A stretch of DNA of 64,000 bases from Cyanothece sp. BG0011. GTDB lineage: Bacteria; Cyanobacteriota; Cyanobacteriia; Cyanobacteriales; Microcystaceae. Where the stretch lies: the NCBI RefSeq assembly GCF_003013815.1, contig NZ_PRLH01000048.1, positions 1 to 64,000 on the forward strand, written 5' to 3'. The position numbers and the translations under genes were made by a program. Every line of letters begins with the position of its first letter. Position 1 is the stretch's first letter. The notes beneath the pieces are model-generated. The model did no database searches. It had not been told where the DNA came from and saw nothing but the letters and a program-made list of their open reading frames with translations. Positions 1 to 8,100 of this stretch are shown piece by piece.

Positions 1-397
1 CCGCTTGCATTAATCCTTGTTCGGGGGATTCACATTTATTTACCGCTAATAATACAGGAACCTTTTGCCGTCTTAACCAGTCAGCAATCTCACGATCGCC
101 GGCTGTGGGGCCCAGTTGTCCATCCACGACAAAAAGGGCTGCACTGGCTTCGGTTAAGGCCGCCATGGCCTGTTCTCGGATCAAGGGTAAAAATTCTGTG
201 TCATCATCGAATACTAACCCCCCTGTATCCACCACTTGAAAATCGCGATCGCGCCAAAACGCCGGCCGATAAGTGCGATCGCGGGTAATTCCGGGTTGAT
301 CATGTACAATCGCCTGTCTATCTTTGGCTAATCGGTTAACCAGAGTTGATTTGCCCACATTGGGCCGTCCAATAATCGCAACAATAGGTAATGCCAT
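1..397 (-). CDS. der: GTPase Der (EngA), N-terminal part, runs off the window
   Basis: Ribosome-assembly GTPase with two tandem G domains; only the first ~132 residues are inside the window. The reverse strand starts with ATG at 397 and reads [18 protein letters not shown], giving the P-loop (GRPNVGKS), then the switch I region (PGITRDRTY), the G3 motif DTGG and the G4-like NKCE near the window edge. The frame stays open to base 1, so the second G domain and KH-like domain must lie outside. The gene is transcribed away from the 65-residue gene at 692. The function is known for the family; identity rests on the first G domain motifs. Confidence 0.93.
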   Translation of the reverse strand, partial: MALPIVAIIGRPNVGKSTLVNRLAKDRQAIVHDQPGITRDRTYRPAFWRDRDFQVVDTGGLVFDDDTEFLPLIREQAMAALTEASAALFVVDGQLGPTAGDREIADWLRRQKVPVLLAVNKCESPEQGLMQA

Positions 398-691
398 AAT
401 AATTAATCTAAGATATTAGTTCGTAGAGATAATAATTTTGCTTGATCTTTAATGATAACGATTTTTTTAGGTAATGAGTTCAACGATTCCTGACATTATC
501 CTTCGTTCTCATCTCCTAACCTTTATATGTCTATAGGCATAGGTGTTTCCACGATCCCAAATAAAATGTTAAGTTTTATAGAGAAAAGTTCATTTTGTAG
601 CAAATGTTACAGAATTATGTGTTATAAATAATAGTGAGGGTGAAACAAACCACCATAACAAAACACCATAAACAATCGGAGTCTAAAAATT

Positions 692-889
692 ATGTCTACT
701 CAACAACAAGCAAGAGCTTTAATGATGCGTCATCACCAAATGGTCAAAAACCGTCAACAATCGATGTTGGGACGGGCGGCCTCTGAAATTGGTGTCGATG
801 TCGAAAAAGACTATTGGACAACTATTCAAGGTAAACCCTGTGCTGGTTTTCGTAATTCCTACGATCGCTCAAACGCTGCGATGAGTTAA
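692..889 (+). CDS. Conserved small hypothetical protein (65 aa)
   Basis: Short basic, Gln- and Met-rich N-terminus (STQQQARALMMRHHQ) followed by a more ordinary soluble segment; no membrane segment, no signal peptide and no Cys cluster. A GGAG-type ribosome binding site (cggagtc) lies about 9 bases before the ATG, and the codon use fits the neighbours, so I take it as a real gene. I do not recognise a named family. It stands alone between der (opposite strand) and the methyltransferase at 1056, with 166 bases to the latter. No function is proposed. Confidence 0.7.
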   Translation: MSTQQQARALMMRHHQMVKNRQQSMLGRAASEIGVDVEKDYWTTIQGKPCAGFRNSYDRSNAAMS

Positions 890-1055
890 TGATAGTTAAT
901 GCTTTTTGATCGTAACAAATTAAATAAACTGTACGACAAACCGTAAAAGGGTGTTCTTCAGAGGAAGAGCCCCTTATTATTTTTTCAGATTGATCACTGT
1001 TCACTGATAACTGTACACTTTAGGAAGTAACAAAATGTAAACTTACCCTTGATTT

Positions 1056-1910
1056 ATGAGTCAATCATCTAACCTATCAGAAAAAATTGCTCAATTTTAT
1101 GACACCTCAAGTAATCTATGGGAACAAATATGGGGTGAACATATGCACCACGGTTACTATGGTAGAGGGGGGAATTGTAAACTTAATCGTCGTCAGGCAC
1201 AAATTGATTTAATCGAAGAACTTTTAAATTGGGCCAATATAAAAGATGTGACTAACTTAGTTGATGTGGGTTGCGGTATTGGGGGAAGTACCCTCTATTT
1301 AGCCGAAAAATTTCAGGCAAAAGCAACAGGAATTACCCTATCCCCTGTACAGGCCAATAGAGCCACAGAAAGAGCAACTCAGTTCAAATTAGAAGAAACC
1401 GTACAGTTTCAAGTGGCTGATGCTTTAAATATGCCCTTTCCAGACAATAATTTTGACTTGGTGTGGTCCCTTGAAAGTGGGGAACATATGCCAGATAAAG
1501 AGCAATTTTTTCAAGAATGTTATCGAGTCTTAAAACCAGGTGGGACTTTTATTTGTGCGACTTGGTGTCATCGACCTACTAATTCTTGGGCGGGAGAATT
1601 AACCGAAGATGAAAAACAACATTTAGCAGAAATTTATCGGGTTTATTGTTTACCTTATGTGATATCTTTACCCGAATACGAAACCATTGCCCGTGACTGC
1701 GGTTTTAATCATATTAAAGTAGATGATTGGTCAATGGAAGTTGCACCTTTTTGGGATATTGTTATCGACTCAGCTTTCAATTTAGAAGCCATTGCAGGGT
1801 TATTAAATAGTGGTTGGCAAACCGTAGAAGGTGCGTTATCATTAGGTTTAATGAGTCGAGGTTATGAACGAGGTTTAATTCGTTTTGGCTTGATTTCCGG
1901 ACAGAAATAA
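1056..1910 (+). CDS. Tocopherol O-methyltransferase-type SAM methyltransferase
   Basis: Class I SAM-dependent methyltransferase of 284 residues that resembles gamma-tocopherol methyltransferases along its whole length. Seen: N-terminal FYDTSSNLWEQIWGEHMHHG, SAM motif I VDVGCGIGGSTLYLAEKF (about 87-104), GITLSPVQANRA, motif II region FPDNNFDLVWSLESGEHMPDK, and a C-terminal WSMEVAPFWDIVIDSA segment. These blocks are characteristic of the plant and cyanobacterial enzymes that methylate the chromanol ring in vitamin E synthesis. Closely related cyanobacterial paralogues methylate other small molecules, so the substrate is an inference. No chloroplast-type or signal peptide extension is present. 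Confidence 0.82.
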   Translation: MSQSSNLSEKIAQFYDTSSNLWEQIWGEHMHHGYYGRGGNCKLNRRQAQIDLIEELLNWANIKDVTNLVDVGCGIGGSTLYLAEKFQAKATGITLSPVQANRATERATQFKLEETVQFQVADALNMPFPDNNFDLVWSLESGEHMPDKEQFFQECYRVLKPGGTFICATWCHRPTNSWAGELTEDEKQHLAEIYRVYCLPYVISLPEYETIARDCGFNHIKVDDWSMEVAPFWDIVIDSAFNLEAIAGLLNSGWQTVEGALSLGLMSRGYERGLIRFGLISGQK

Positions 1911-2002
1911 TGGTAAGCATTCAGCATTCAGCTTTTGAATAAAAGCGGGAAGCATTCGTTTAACCTCAATCAGTTTTGATGATAAAGATTCATAAAATTA
2001 TA

Positions 2003-2275
2003 TTAATTATGTTCGGAAAGTAACTTTTCTACTTTAGCTTCATCTACACGAGAAACTAATTTGTTTCTTTCATGTAAATCTCTTTGGGTTTTCGTTAAAC
2101 TAATGGTAGAACCCACGGTAAACGTTAAACCCATACCCATAAAAGCCTTAATCCAACCATCAACTGGTAAATAAAGAATGCCGATAGTTGTTGTTGATAT
2201 GGCTAAAATAAAAGATGCCCAAGTTTGAATGACCCAAGCCGCACTATGATCTTGAGTTAAATTGTTTCTGCTCAT
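2003..2275 (-). CDS. YiaA/YiaB-family two-helix membrane protein
   Basis: 90 residues with two hydrophobic helices (about 15-37 and 42-63: WASFILAISTTTIGILYLPV and WIKAFMGMGLTFTVGSTISL) and a charged cytoplasmic tail. The pattern of two helices followed by a TKTQRDLHE segment is that of the YiaA/B two-helix domain family, whose role is unknown. The gene is monocistronic on the reverse strand; about 125 bases separate it from the DUF29 gene at 2401. Confidence 0.72.
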   Translation of the reverse strand: MSRNNLTQDHSAAWVIQTWASFILAISTTTIGILYLPVDGWIKAFMGMGLTFTVGSTISLTKTQRDLHERNKLVSRVDEAKVEKLLSEHN

Positions 2276-2400
2276 ATTAATTATCTCTAGGTGTCAAGGA
2301 GGAAAAAGATAAAGTCTTGATACTAACGAGAATAATTGAAGAAACTAAAAATAGTCTGGGCAAAGTGACAGTTTTATAACTGAACATTGACTAATAATCT

Positions 2401-2841
2401 TTAAAATAGCAACTCTTCTAAAGGATAAGGACATTCTTCAGGTAAATCAACATCATACTCGGCCTTGACAATTTTAACAGCATCTTGATAGATTCCTTCA
2501 AAGTTTTCTGTAAGTTTAAGCTTCATACTTGGGGAATATTTACGGCTCATATTAACTTTAAAAACCATCACCTCCCCCTGCCATTTTCTATAACAATCTT
2601 TTAAGGGAACGTAATCAATTTTTAGCCTATGTTCAATTTGTCTAATTAACAAACTAACCACCGCATTGTATTCGCTACGTCCCAATGCTTCAATCTCCTC
2701 AATAATATTATCCCAGTCTAATTTATCTAAATGCTTTAACCCTTGATTAGTATTGATCAACTTCCGTAAAGCATCAGCTTGTTCAATTGTCCATTGATAA
2801 TAATCGGTTTCGTAAGTATTCAGAAAACCCAGGTTAGTCAT
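2401..2841 (-). CDS. DUF29 family protein
   Basis: 146 residues, soluble and acidic at its C-terminus. The start YETDYYQWTIEQADALRKL, the central LDWDNIIEEIEALGRSE and the Leu-rich helix SLLIRQIEHRLKI form the DUF29 pattern, a family very abundant in cyanobacteria and without known function. It is 4 bases downstream of the asparaginase stop on the same strand, so the two are probably co-transcribed. DUF29 genes often occur as scattered accessory copies; nothing here points to a specific role. Confidence 0.85.
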   Translation of the reverse strand: MTNLGFLNTYETDYYQWTIEQADALRKLINTNQGLKHLDKLDWDNIIEEIEALGRSEYNAVVSLLIRQIEHRLKIDYVPLKDCYRKWQGEVMVFKVNMSRKYSPSMKLKLTENFEGIYQDAVKIVKAEYDVDLPEECPYPLEELLF

Positions 2842-2845
2842 AACT

Positions 2846-3784
2846 TTAACAATATCCCATTAATTCCTCTGTTTGCCATTCTAAAGTATCCCCAATGGCA
2901 GAACCATTATGATAAGCCGCCAGTAAAATTTCGCTGGTTTTACCCCAACTAATGACACCATTATGGTCCAATGCGATCGCTCCTAAGTCTCTGTTTCGCT
3001 GTTTGCTTTCTTCCATGGATTTTTGCATGGCATCAGGTAAAGATAACCCATCTCCAACACGAATCACTACCCTTGCAGCAAAACACTCGTTAACGATATC
3101 TTCCCCTATCCCCGTACAACTCACCCCGGCCTCTGCCGTTGCATAGTTCCCGGCCGGCATAGCAGAATCGCTCACCCGGCCTATTCTTTCTAATCCTTTT
3201 CCCCCGGTAGAGGTTCCGGCCGCAATTTTTCCCTGGGTATCTAAAGCCACAACCCCGATCGTTCCTCGGCCTGCTTCAAAAGACTCTGGCTTACCAATTA
3301 AACTCCCCATTTTACGCTGAAAATCATCTTTCCACTCTTCAATCCATTCTTTCGCCCGAAACTCGGTTAAGGGGTCATAAACGGGGATATTTAACTCTCT
3401 AGCTAACTCGGCCGAACCCATATCTGAGAGAATGCGATCGCTTTCGTCCTGCAAATATCGGGCTAAGTCGATAGGATTTTTCACACGAGAGATATTGATC
3501 ACACCGCTAAAAGTTTGACTCAACCCTTCCATTAACGATGCACTCATGCGAATTTGTCCATCAGATTGTAACACCGATCCAGTTCCTGCGTTAAAGCCTG
3601 GCTCATTTTCGAGTAACTGACACCCCCTAACCACTGCATCTATAGATGGTTTCCCATCTTTTAACAATTGATACACTTCAGTGACAATTTTATGGAGGGT
3701 AGGACGGACTTTTTCTAAACCCCCTTTATCGTATAGGGAACTCGCACCTCCATGAATGATTAGTTTAGGTTGGGTTGTGGTCAT
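2846..3784 (-). CDS. iaaA: Isoaspartyl peptidase / L-asparaginase (plant type)
   Basis: N-terminal nucleophile hydrolase that removes isoaspartyl residues from dipeptides and hydrolyses asparagine. The precursor cleaves itself before the catalytic Thr into alpha and beta subunits. Seen: LIIHGGAS near the N-terminus, [10 protein letters not shown], and the cleavage site [20 protein letters not shown], with Thr at about residue 175 from the start chosen here; STGG and [12 protein letters not shown] follow as in the family. I prefer the ATG at 3784 (312 aa) over one at 3823: it overlaps the upstream DUF2256 stop as ATGA, has AGGAT 8 bases before it, and gives the usual family length. Translational coupling to the DUF2256 gene is likely. 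Confidence 0.93.
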   Translation of the reverse strand: MTTTQPKLIIHGGASSLYDKGGLEKVRPTLHKIVTEVYQLLKDGKPSIDAVVRGCQLLENEPGFNAGTGSVLQSDGQIRMSASLMEGLSQTFSGVINISRVKNPIDLARYLQDESDRILSDMGSAELARELNIPVYDPLTEFRAKEWIEEWKDDFQRKMGSLIGKPESFEAGRGTIGVVALDTQGKIAAGTSTGGKGLERIGRVSDSAMPAGNYATAEAGVSCTGIGEDIVNECFAARVVIRVGDGLSLPDAMQKSMEESKQRNRDLGAIALDHNGVISWGKTSEILLAAYHNGSAIGDTLEWQTEELMGYC

Positions 3785-3945
3785 AAATTTTGATCCTGTA
3801 TTTGAGAGCGTCTTCTGCGACATCGTTCAGAGCAATATTTTACATCATCCCAACATTTGGCCCATTTTTTTCGCCATGTGAAGGAAAGGCCACAAACCGG
3901 ACATATTTTACTGGGTAAATCGGACTTTGAGGGTTGACGAGCCAT
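3781..3945 (-). CDS. DUF2256 family small zinc-finger-like protein (54 aa)
   Basis: Reverse-strand frame from ATG 3945 to TGA 3781-3783. The protein starts [19 protein letters not shown] and continues with [20 protein letters not shown], then a basic Arg-rich end. The CPVC...CW...YCSERC arrangement with the conserved WRKKW is the full DUF2256 signature, so a treble-clef zinc site using four Cys is expected. Its function is unknown. Its stop overlaps the start of iaaA by four bases (ATGA), so the two are translationally coupled. A longer start for the asparaginase would run into this gene, which supports the shorter one. Confidence 0.9.
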   Translation of the reverse strand: MARQPSKSDLPSKICPVCGLSFTWRKKWAKCWDDVKYCSERCRRRRSQIQDQNL

Positions 3946-4013
3946 TGATTAAGTTATCAGGGAGTATCTTATTGTTTTATTATAGGATTAAGAAAATTAT
4001 GATTAATTGATTG

Positions 4014-4340
4014 ATGGTAACCAGCACTTCCACCCAGTTATCAACTATCTTACTGGGATTTCGGGCTTTATCTGATCCCATTCGTTTACAAGTTTTGGAG
4101 TTATTAAAACGTCAAGAATTATGTGTTTGTGATCTCTGTGAACAACTTGATATTAGTCAATCTAAACTCTCATTTCATCTAAAAAATCTCAAAGAAGCTC
4201 AGTTAGTGCGATCGCGTCAAGAAGGTCGTTGGATCTATTATCGTTTAAATTTATCTCAATTTGCTCTGCTGGAAAATTATTTATCTCAATACCAACAATT
4301 TCAGGATATTTTACCTGCATCCCCTTGTGACCCATCATAA
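4014..4340 (+). CDS. ArsR/SmtB-family metalloregulatory repressor
   Basis: Winged-helix repressor of 108 residues. Helix-turn-helix region ISQSKLSFHLKNLKEAQLVRSRQEGRWIYY is typical ArsR. The segment ELCVCDLCEQL just before it carries Cys residues in the CVC arrangement that binds As(III)/Sb(III) in ArsR-type proteins, so a thiol-sensed metalloid signal is likely. I take the ATG at 4014 over the TTG just before it. No arsenic resistance gene is adjacent; the next gene, 11 bases downstream, encodes a MscS-type channel, so its target may be that gene, itself, or a distant operon. Confidence 0.9.
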   Translation: MVTSTSTQLSTILLGFRALSDPIRLQVLELLKRQELCVCDLCEQLDISQSKLSFHLKNLKEAQLVRSRQEGRWIYYRLNLSQFALLENYLSQYQQFQDILPASPCDPS

Positions 4341-4351
4341 TTAGATGACTA

Positions 4352-6391
4352 ATGAAGATCAACACTTGTTTCCCTTACTTTCCTTTACTTAAACAAAAGA
4401 TTCGTCAGATTATCATTTTAGGATTGACCACTTTTCTGTTAACAATCATCTCAACTCCTCTGGTGTTAGGGCAGTTTCCTCCTGTTTCTTCATCGGGGGA
4501 TGCAGCCATAAAAACCCAGACACCTTGGTGGGACGCCAATAAAGCAGAACCCTGTGGACGATTGTGGTGTAGTACGGTTCATTTATTAGGGGGTGTCGAT
4601 AAACTGTTTCAAGTTGCTGTTGATCCCACCGCTATCGAAAATCCTAATAATGCTGCCTTTAGAGTAGAGGATAGGGCCAAAGAAGTTCAGAGAATTTATG
4701 ATTCGATTTATGCTCGGGTTCGTCAGTTAGAATCAACAGAACAACAGGATCAAGTTCAATCTACAATTAGTAATCTTGGTAACTGGAAAGATTTATTTTT
4801 TGATAGAAGTAATTTAGGTAAACATCCTGTCACCCCAAAGATTGAAGTGGGAATCAGAAATAATCAAACTGTTATTTATGTACCCGAACAACTTGACTTA
4901 GGATTGTCGGGACAAACTATTGTTACTATTAATAGGGCTGATAGTCTTCATTACGGAAAATCTATTGAAGACATTGCAAAAGAATGGCGTTTGTTAATTG
5001 TTGAAAGTCTTAATCAAGCACTCTGGGCCTATGAAATTGATCAATCTTATACTTTTGCTCGATTTTTGATGGCAGTTTTAATCGTTCTTCTTATTGCTAT
5101 TCCGATGGCCATAATTTGGATCATTAGATACATCATCAACATTTGGAATCGTCGTCTTAGTCGTCAATTACAGGCCTTAGAAAAATCTTTAGCGGTGAAT
5201 GCAGAAGGATTAACCACCGAGGATGTTTCTGTCTCTGATAATTTAGATAATGGAGAAAATGATCCCCCCAGTCAACCCGAAACTGACTCTAGAGAAACCA
5301 ACAAGAAACGCAATCTATTCTTACTCTTTAAAAAAGCGATCAATAATCCTGAAAAAGTGATTTTTAAAGCGAAAAATGTTGTCGATAATACGGTTCAAAA
5401 TATTAGTCAAAACCTGTCTCACTTATCTCTCAAAAAACAAGCCAATATTAAACGACAGCAAAATATTGCTCAATTACTGTTAGGATTGTTATTTTGGATA
5501 CAAGTATTTTTAGTGTTATTAACAGGAGCGTTAATTGTATTAGTTTTTCCAGAAACTCGTCGTTACAGTTATTTCTTTTTAGGGCAAGCTCTCACGATTC
5601 CTATCATTTGGATGTCTGTGGGTATTGCTAATAAGTTGAGTAACTTATTAACTGACTATTACCTCAATCGATGGGCAAAAAATCAACAATTAATTAATCC
5701 TAATTCCAATCGTTATACTTTAAGGGTGAGTACCTATTCTAACGCCCTCAAAAGTGGAACAACCTTTCTATTTATTGTCCTCGGTATTGCTCTAACAGTG
5801 ACGTTTTTAGGCATTAACTTAACCGTATTAGCCAGTGTAGGGGGTGTAGCATTTGTCTTCGCATTTCTATCGAGAAACGTAGTAGAAGATATGTTGAATG
5901 GTGTCTTAATTTTATGGACTGATCGCTATGCCATTGGTGATATTATTCAAGTGGGAACCGTAAGCGGTTTAGTAGAAAATATGAATATTTATATCACACA
6001 AATTAGAGGGTCCGAAGGTCGTTTAGTTACCCTTCCTAACAGCAAAATTTCCATTGTTGAAAATTTAACTAAAGATTGGTCACGAGTGGAATTTAAAATA
6101 GAAATTGCTTACGATGCCGATGTCAGAAAAGCTTTAAATGTTATCAGTCAAGTCAGTGAAGAAATGGAAAATGATCCCACTTGGCAAGATAAAATTGTTG
6201 AACCGGCAGCTATTTTAGGGGTTGATAATGTTTCCCATCATGGGATCTTAATTCAAGTCTGGATTAAAACCCAAGCCATGCAACAATGGGCTGTGGGAAG
6301 AGAGTATCGATTAAGGGTAAAAGAAGCCTTTGAAACAGCAGGAATCTCCATTGGAGTCCCTCATCAAGAAGTAAGATATCAAGCACTTTGA
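4352..6391 (+). CDS. Large MscS-family mechanosensitive channel
   Basis: 679 residues, well above the ~286 of E. coli MscS. Order: signal peptide or first helix (about 18-41), periplasmic region (about 42-230), a TM helix (about 236-262), a charged coil-like linker (about 270-370), two TM helices (about 372-425), then the MscS pore module (about 465-670) with the Gly/Ala-rich pore-lining helix SVGGVAFVFAFLSRNVVEDM, the beta domain GTVSGLVENMNIYITQIRG and LPNSKI. It lets solutes escape on hypo-osmotic shock. It begins 11 bases after an ArsR regulator, so they may share a transcript. The large periplasmic and linker regions are unusual and could add sensing. Confidence 0.88.
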   Translation: MKINTCFPYFPLLKQKIRQIIILGLTTFLLTIISTPLVLGQFPPVSSSGDAAIKTQTPWWDANKAEPCGRLWCSTVHLLGGVDKLFQVAVDPTAIENPNNAAFRVEDRAKEVQRIYDSIYARVRQLESTEQQDQVQSTISNLGNWKDLFFDRSNLGKHPVTPKIEVGIRNNQTVIYVPEQLDLGLSGQTIVTINRADSLHYGKSIEDIAKEWRLLIVESLNQALWAYEIDQSYTFARFLMAVLIVLLIAIPMAIIWIIRYIINIWNRRLSRQLQALEKSLAVNAEGLTTEDVSVSDNLDNGENDPPSQPETDSRETNKKRNLFLLFKKAINNPEKVIFKAKNVVDNTVQNISQNLSHLSLKKQANIKRQQNIAQLLLGLLFWIQVFLVLLTGALIVLVFPETRRYSYFFLGQALTIPIIWMSVGIANKLSNLLTDYYLNRWAKNQQLINPNSNRYTLRVSTYSNALKSGTTFLFIVLGIALTVTFLGINLTVLASVGGVAFVFAFLSRNVVEDMLNGVLILWTDRYAIGDIIQVGTVSGLVENMNIYITQIRGSEGRLVTLPNSKISIVENLTKDWSRVEFKIEIAYDADVRKALNVISQVSEEMENDPTWQDKIVEPAAILGVDNVSHHGILIQVWIKTQAMQQWAVGREYRLRVKEAFETAGISIGVPHQEVRYQAL

Positions 6392-6396
6392 AAAAG

Positions 6397-7407
6397 ATGA
6401 ATAAATCTTCAACAGCCAATACTTCCATAACATCAACTCAATTGCGTATTCTACAAAAAGACCTACATCAAGCGATCGCACCTTTCTATACATTCAATCG
6501 TCAGATAAGTATCACCCGATTCGCCACCATAGGAATGGTCTGTTTAGCAAGTACCATCATGGCCTGGTATTCTCATCAGCAATGGGCTTTTATCCTGTGG
6601 ACGGTTTTTGCTGCCATTACCTATGGGTTTTGGCTTGTGTGTACCCATGATGCTGTTCATCAAACATTGACCGGTTGGCGAAATGTTGATTTATGGTTAG
6701 CCCGTTTGATTTCTTGGCCCATTTGGTGGCCTGTCGGAGTATATAGTGAACTTCATTGGTTACATCATAGTCGCAACGGCAAAGATTTACGAGATCCTGA
6801 ACGAGTCCAATGGTCCGAGATAGAATACCAACAATGTTCACCTATAGTCCGTTGGTATGTGCGTCATCAATGGGCTTGGAATATCCTTATAGCAGGATCT
6901 TTTGGTTTAATTGGGAATGCTTTCGCTAAAGGTTGGCACTATCGTCAAGAGCGTCCCCAACTGCATCGGCAAATGACTTTAGATTTACTAGGAATATTGT
7001 TACTTCATGGTAGTTTATTCATTTTAGTGGGATGTTATGGAATTTGGGGAAAATATATTCTATTTTGGTTAATTGTGGAGTGGGTTGTTGGGGTAATGAT
7101 GCAAACTCGCGCTCATCTGGAACATTACGACTGTTGGTGTCCCCACCAATCACCATTACTAACTCAACTCTATTCAACCCGAAACGTTAATGGCAGTCTT
7201 TGGGTTAATTGGTTGATGGGAGGTCTTCCCTATCACTCCATCCACCATGCTTTCCCTAAAATCCCTTTTGATCAACTTCCTCAAGCTTATCAGGCTGTTC
7301 AAATCGTCCTACAAAAACATGGTCAAATACCTTTAGAAATGGAAACAGGCTATTGGCAAAGTACCATTAAAAATACCAAGGTTTACAGCTTAATAATGGA
7401 TAATTAA
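6397..7407 (+). CDS. Membrane fatty acid desaturase / carotenoid hydroxylase family protein
   Basis: Integral membrane di-iron oxygenase of 336 residues. The three histidine boxes are present: HDAVH (about 85), HWLHH (about 125) and YHSIHH (about 283), with hydrophobic helices between them. Fatty acid desaturases and beta-carotene hydroxylases share this layout, and I cannot choose between them; the box spacing and HxxHH third box are equally compatible with both. A TTG overlapping the MscS stop by four bases (TTGA) is an alternative start; I use the ATG at 6397. The overlap or near-overlap suggests co-transcription with the channel. Confidence 0.8.
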   Translation: MNKSSTANTSITSTQLRILQKDLHQAIAPFYTFNRQISITRFATIGMVCLASTIMAWYSHQQWAFILWTVFAAITYGFWLVCTHDAVHQTLTGWRNVDLWLARLISWPIWWPVGVYSELHWLHHSRNGKDLRDPERVQWSEIEYQQCSPIVRWYVRHQWAWNILIAGSFGLIGNAFAKGWHYRQERPQLHRQMTLDLLGILLLHGSLFILVGCYGIWGKYILFWLIVEWVVGVMMQTRAHLEHYDCWCPHQSPLLTQLYSTRNVNGSLWVNWLMGGLPYHSIHHAFPKIPFDQLPQAYQAVQIVLQKHGQIPLEMETGYWQSTIKNTKVYSLIMDN

Positions 7408-7883
7408 CAATTTTCCAAAGGTAGAAATTTTAGATTTTGTAGATCCTAGGGTGGGTTAGGTACGAACTGAATTTTGATAAAAACTTATGATATTTTTATC
7501 CGCACAGTAACCCACCATCCTAAATATATAGTCTGTTATCCAAAACACTATCAACAATGGTTTATTTTTTATTTTTCTAAAGGGTCAACGGCCCTTGACC
7601 CCTACAATATCAAAATTAGCCCATTTTTGAGCAAAAATCTGTGTCGAATACCCAGAGTTTGTCAAGGTTAGTTTACAAAAATTATTGATTAGAACACGAG
7701 AACTATATTCACGGGTGGCGGCCTTTTTGCTCTTACTTTAATGCTTAACAGGGTTACAAGTACGCAAAATAGGTACTTTACCCAGGTTTACTGTTATTTT
7801 TACTTACAAAAAGAGTATTGTATTTCAAAAATAGTATATCTGAAAATTTACAAAAATACCAAGAACACTGTGAGCGAGAAATA
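7408..7883. other. Intergenic region with two inverted repeats, no convincing gene
   Basis: Contains an imperfect inverted repeat with arms around 7443-7457 (TAGGGTGGGTTA) and 7507-7521 (TAACCCACCATCCTA), and a second hairpin AGGGTCAA/TTGACCCCT at 7581-7603. Both look like the short dispersed palindromes common in cyanobacterial spacers. A 65-codon frame at 7474-7671 crosses these repeats and shows no protein-like pattern, so it is not annotated as a gene. Confidence 0.5.
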
Positions 7884-7925
7884 GCCACGTCCTTTTAAGG
7901 CGTGGCAGTGGAGCGAACTGGGGTT

Positions 7926-8078
7926 TTAACCCCCCGTATCTAATTTAAGCTTATCAATACATTCTTCTAAAACTTGCGTCATAGTCTTGTCTTTTTGTTG
8001 TGCATAAAGTCTTAGTTTAGCTAATCTTTTATCACTTAATCTAATTGTAAAGTTTTTTAAACATATTGGCAATGCCAT
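7926..8078 (-). CDS. Small RHH-like (ribbon-helix-helix) protein, divergent to tnpB
   Basis: 50 codons from ATG 8078 to TAA 7926. The protein reads MALPICLKNFTIRLSD, then KRLAKLRLYAQQKDKTMTQV and a Leu-rich helix LEECIDKLKL. A short beta strand with alternating residues (FTIRLSD), a first helix, and a T(M)TQVLEECI second helix is the shape of an RHH DNA-binding domain of the CopG/Arc class. The start codons of this gene and tnpB are only 22 bases apart, and its first codons overlap the tnpB promoter elements. I infer a DNA-binding regulator of the element; no homologue search was possible. Confidence 0.62.
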   Translation of the reverse strand: MALPICLKNFTIRLSDKRLAKLRLYAQQKDKTMTQVLEECIDKLKLDTGG

Positions 8079-8094
8079 TGCAAAACGCTATAAT
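8066..8094 (+). promoter_or_regulatory. Predicted tnpB promoter (leaderless start)
   Basis: TTGGCA at 8066-8071, a 17-base spacer and a perfect TATAAT at 8089-8094. Transcription would start about 7 bases later, at or next to the A of the tnpB ATG (8101), which predicts a leaderless mRNA; there is also no Shine-Dalgarno sequence before the ATG. The -35 box lies inside the first codons of the divergent RHH-like gene. Confidence 0.65.
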
Positions 8095-8100
8095 CTTACC

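Noticed and set aside
7474-7671. 65-codon frame after the desaturase gene
   Set aside because: It crosses two inverted repeats, has no ribosome binding site and no protein-like pattern.
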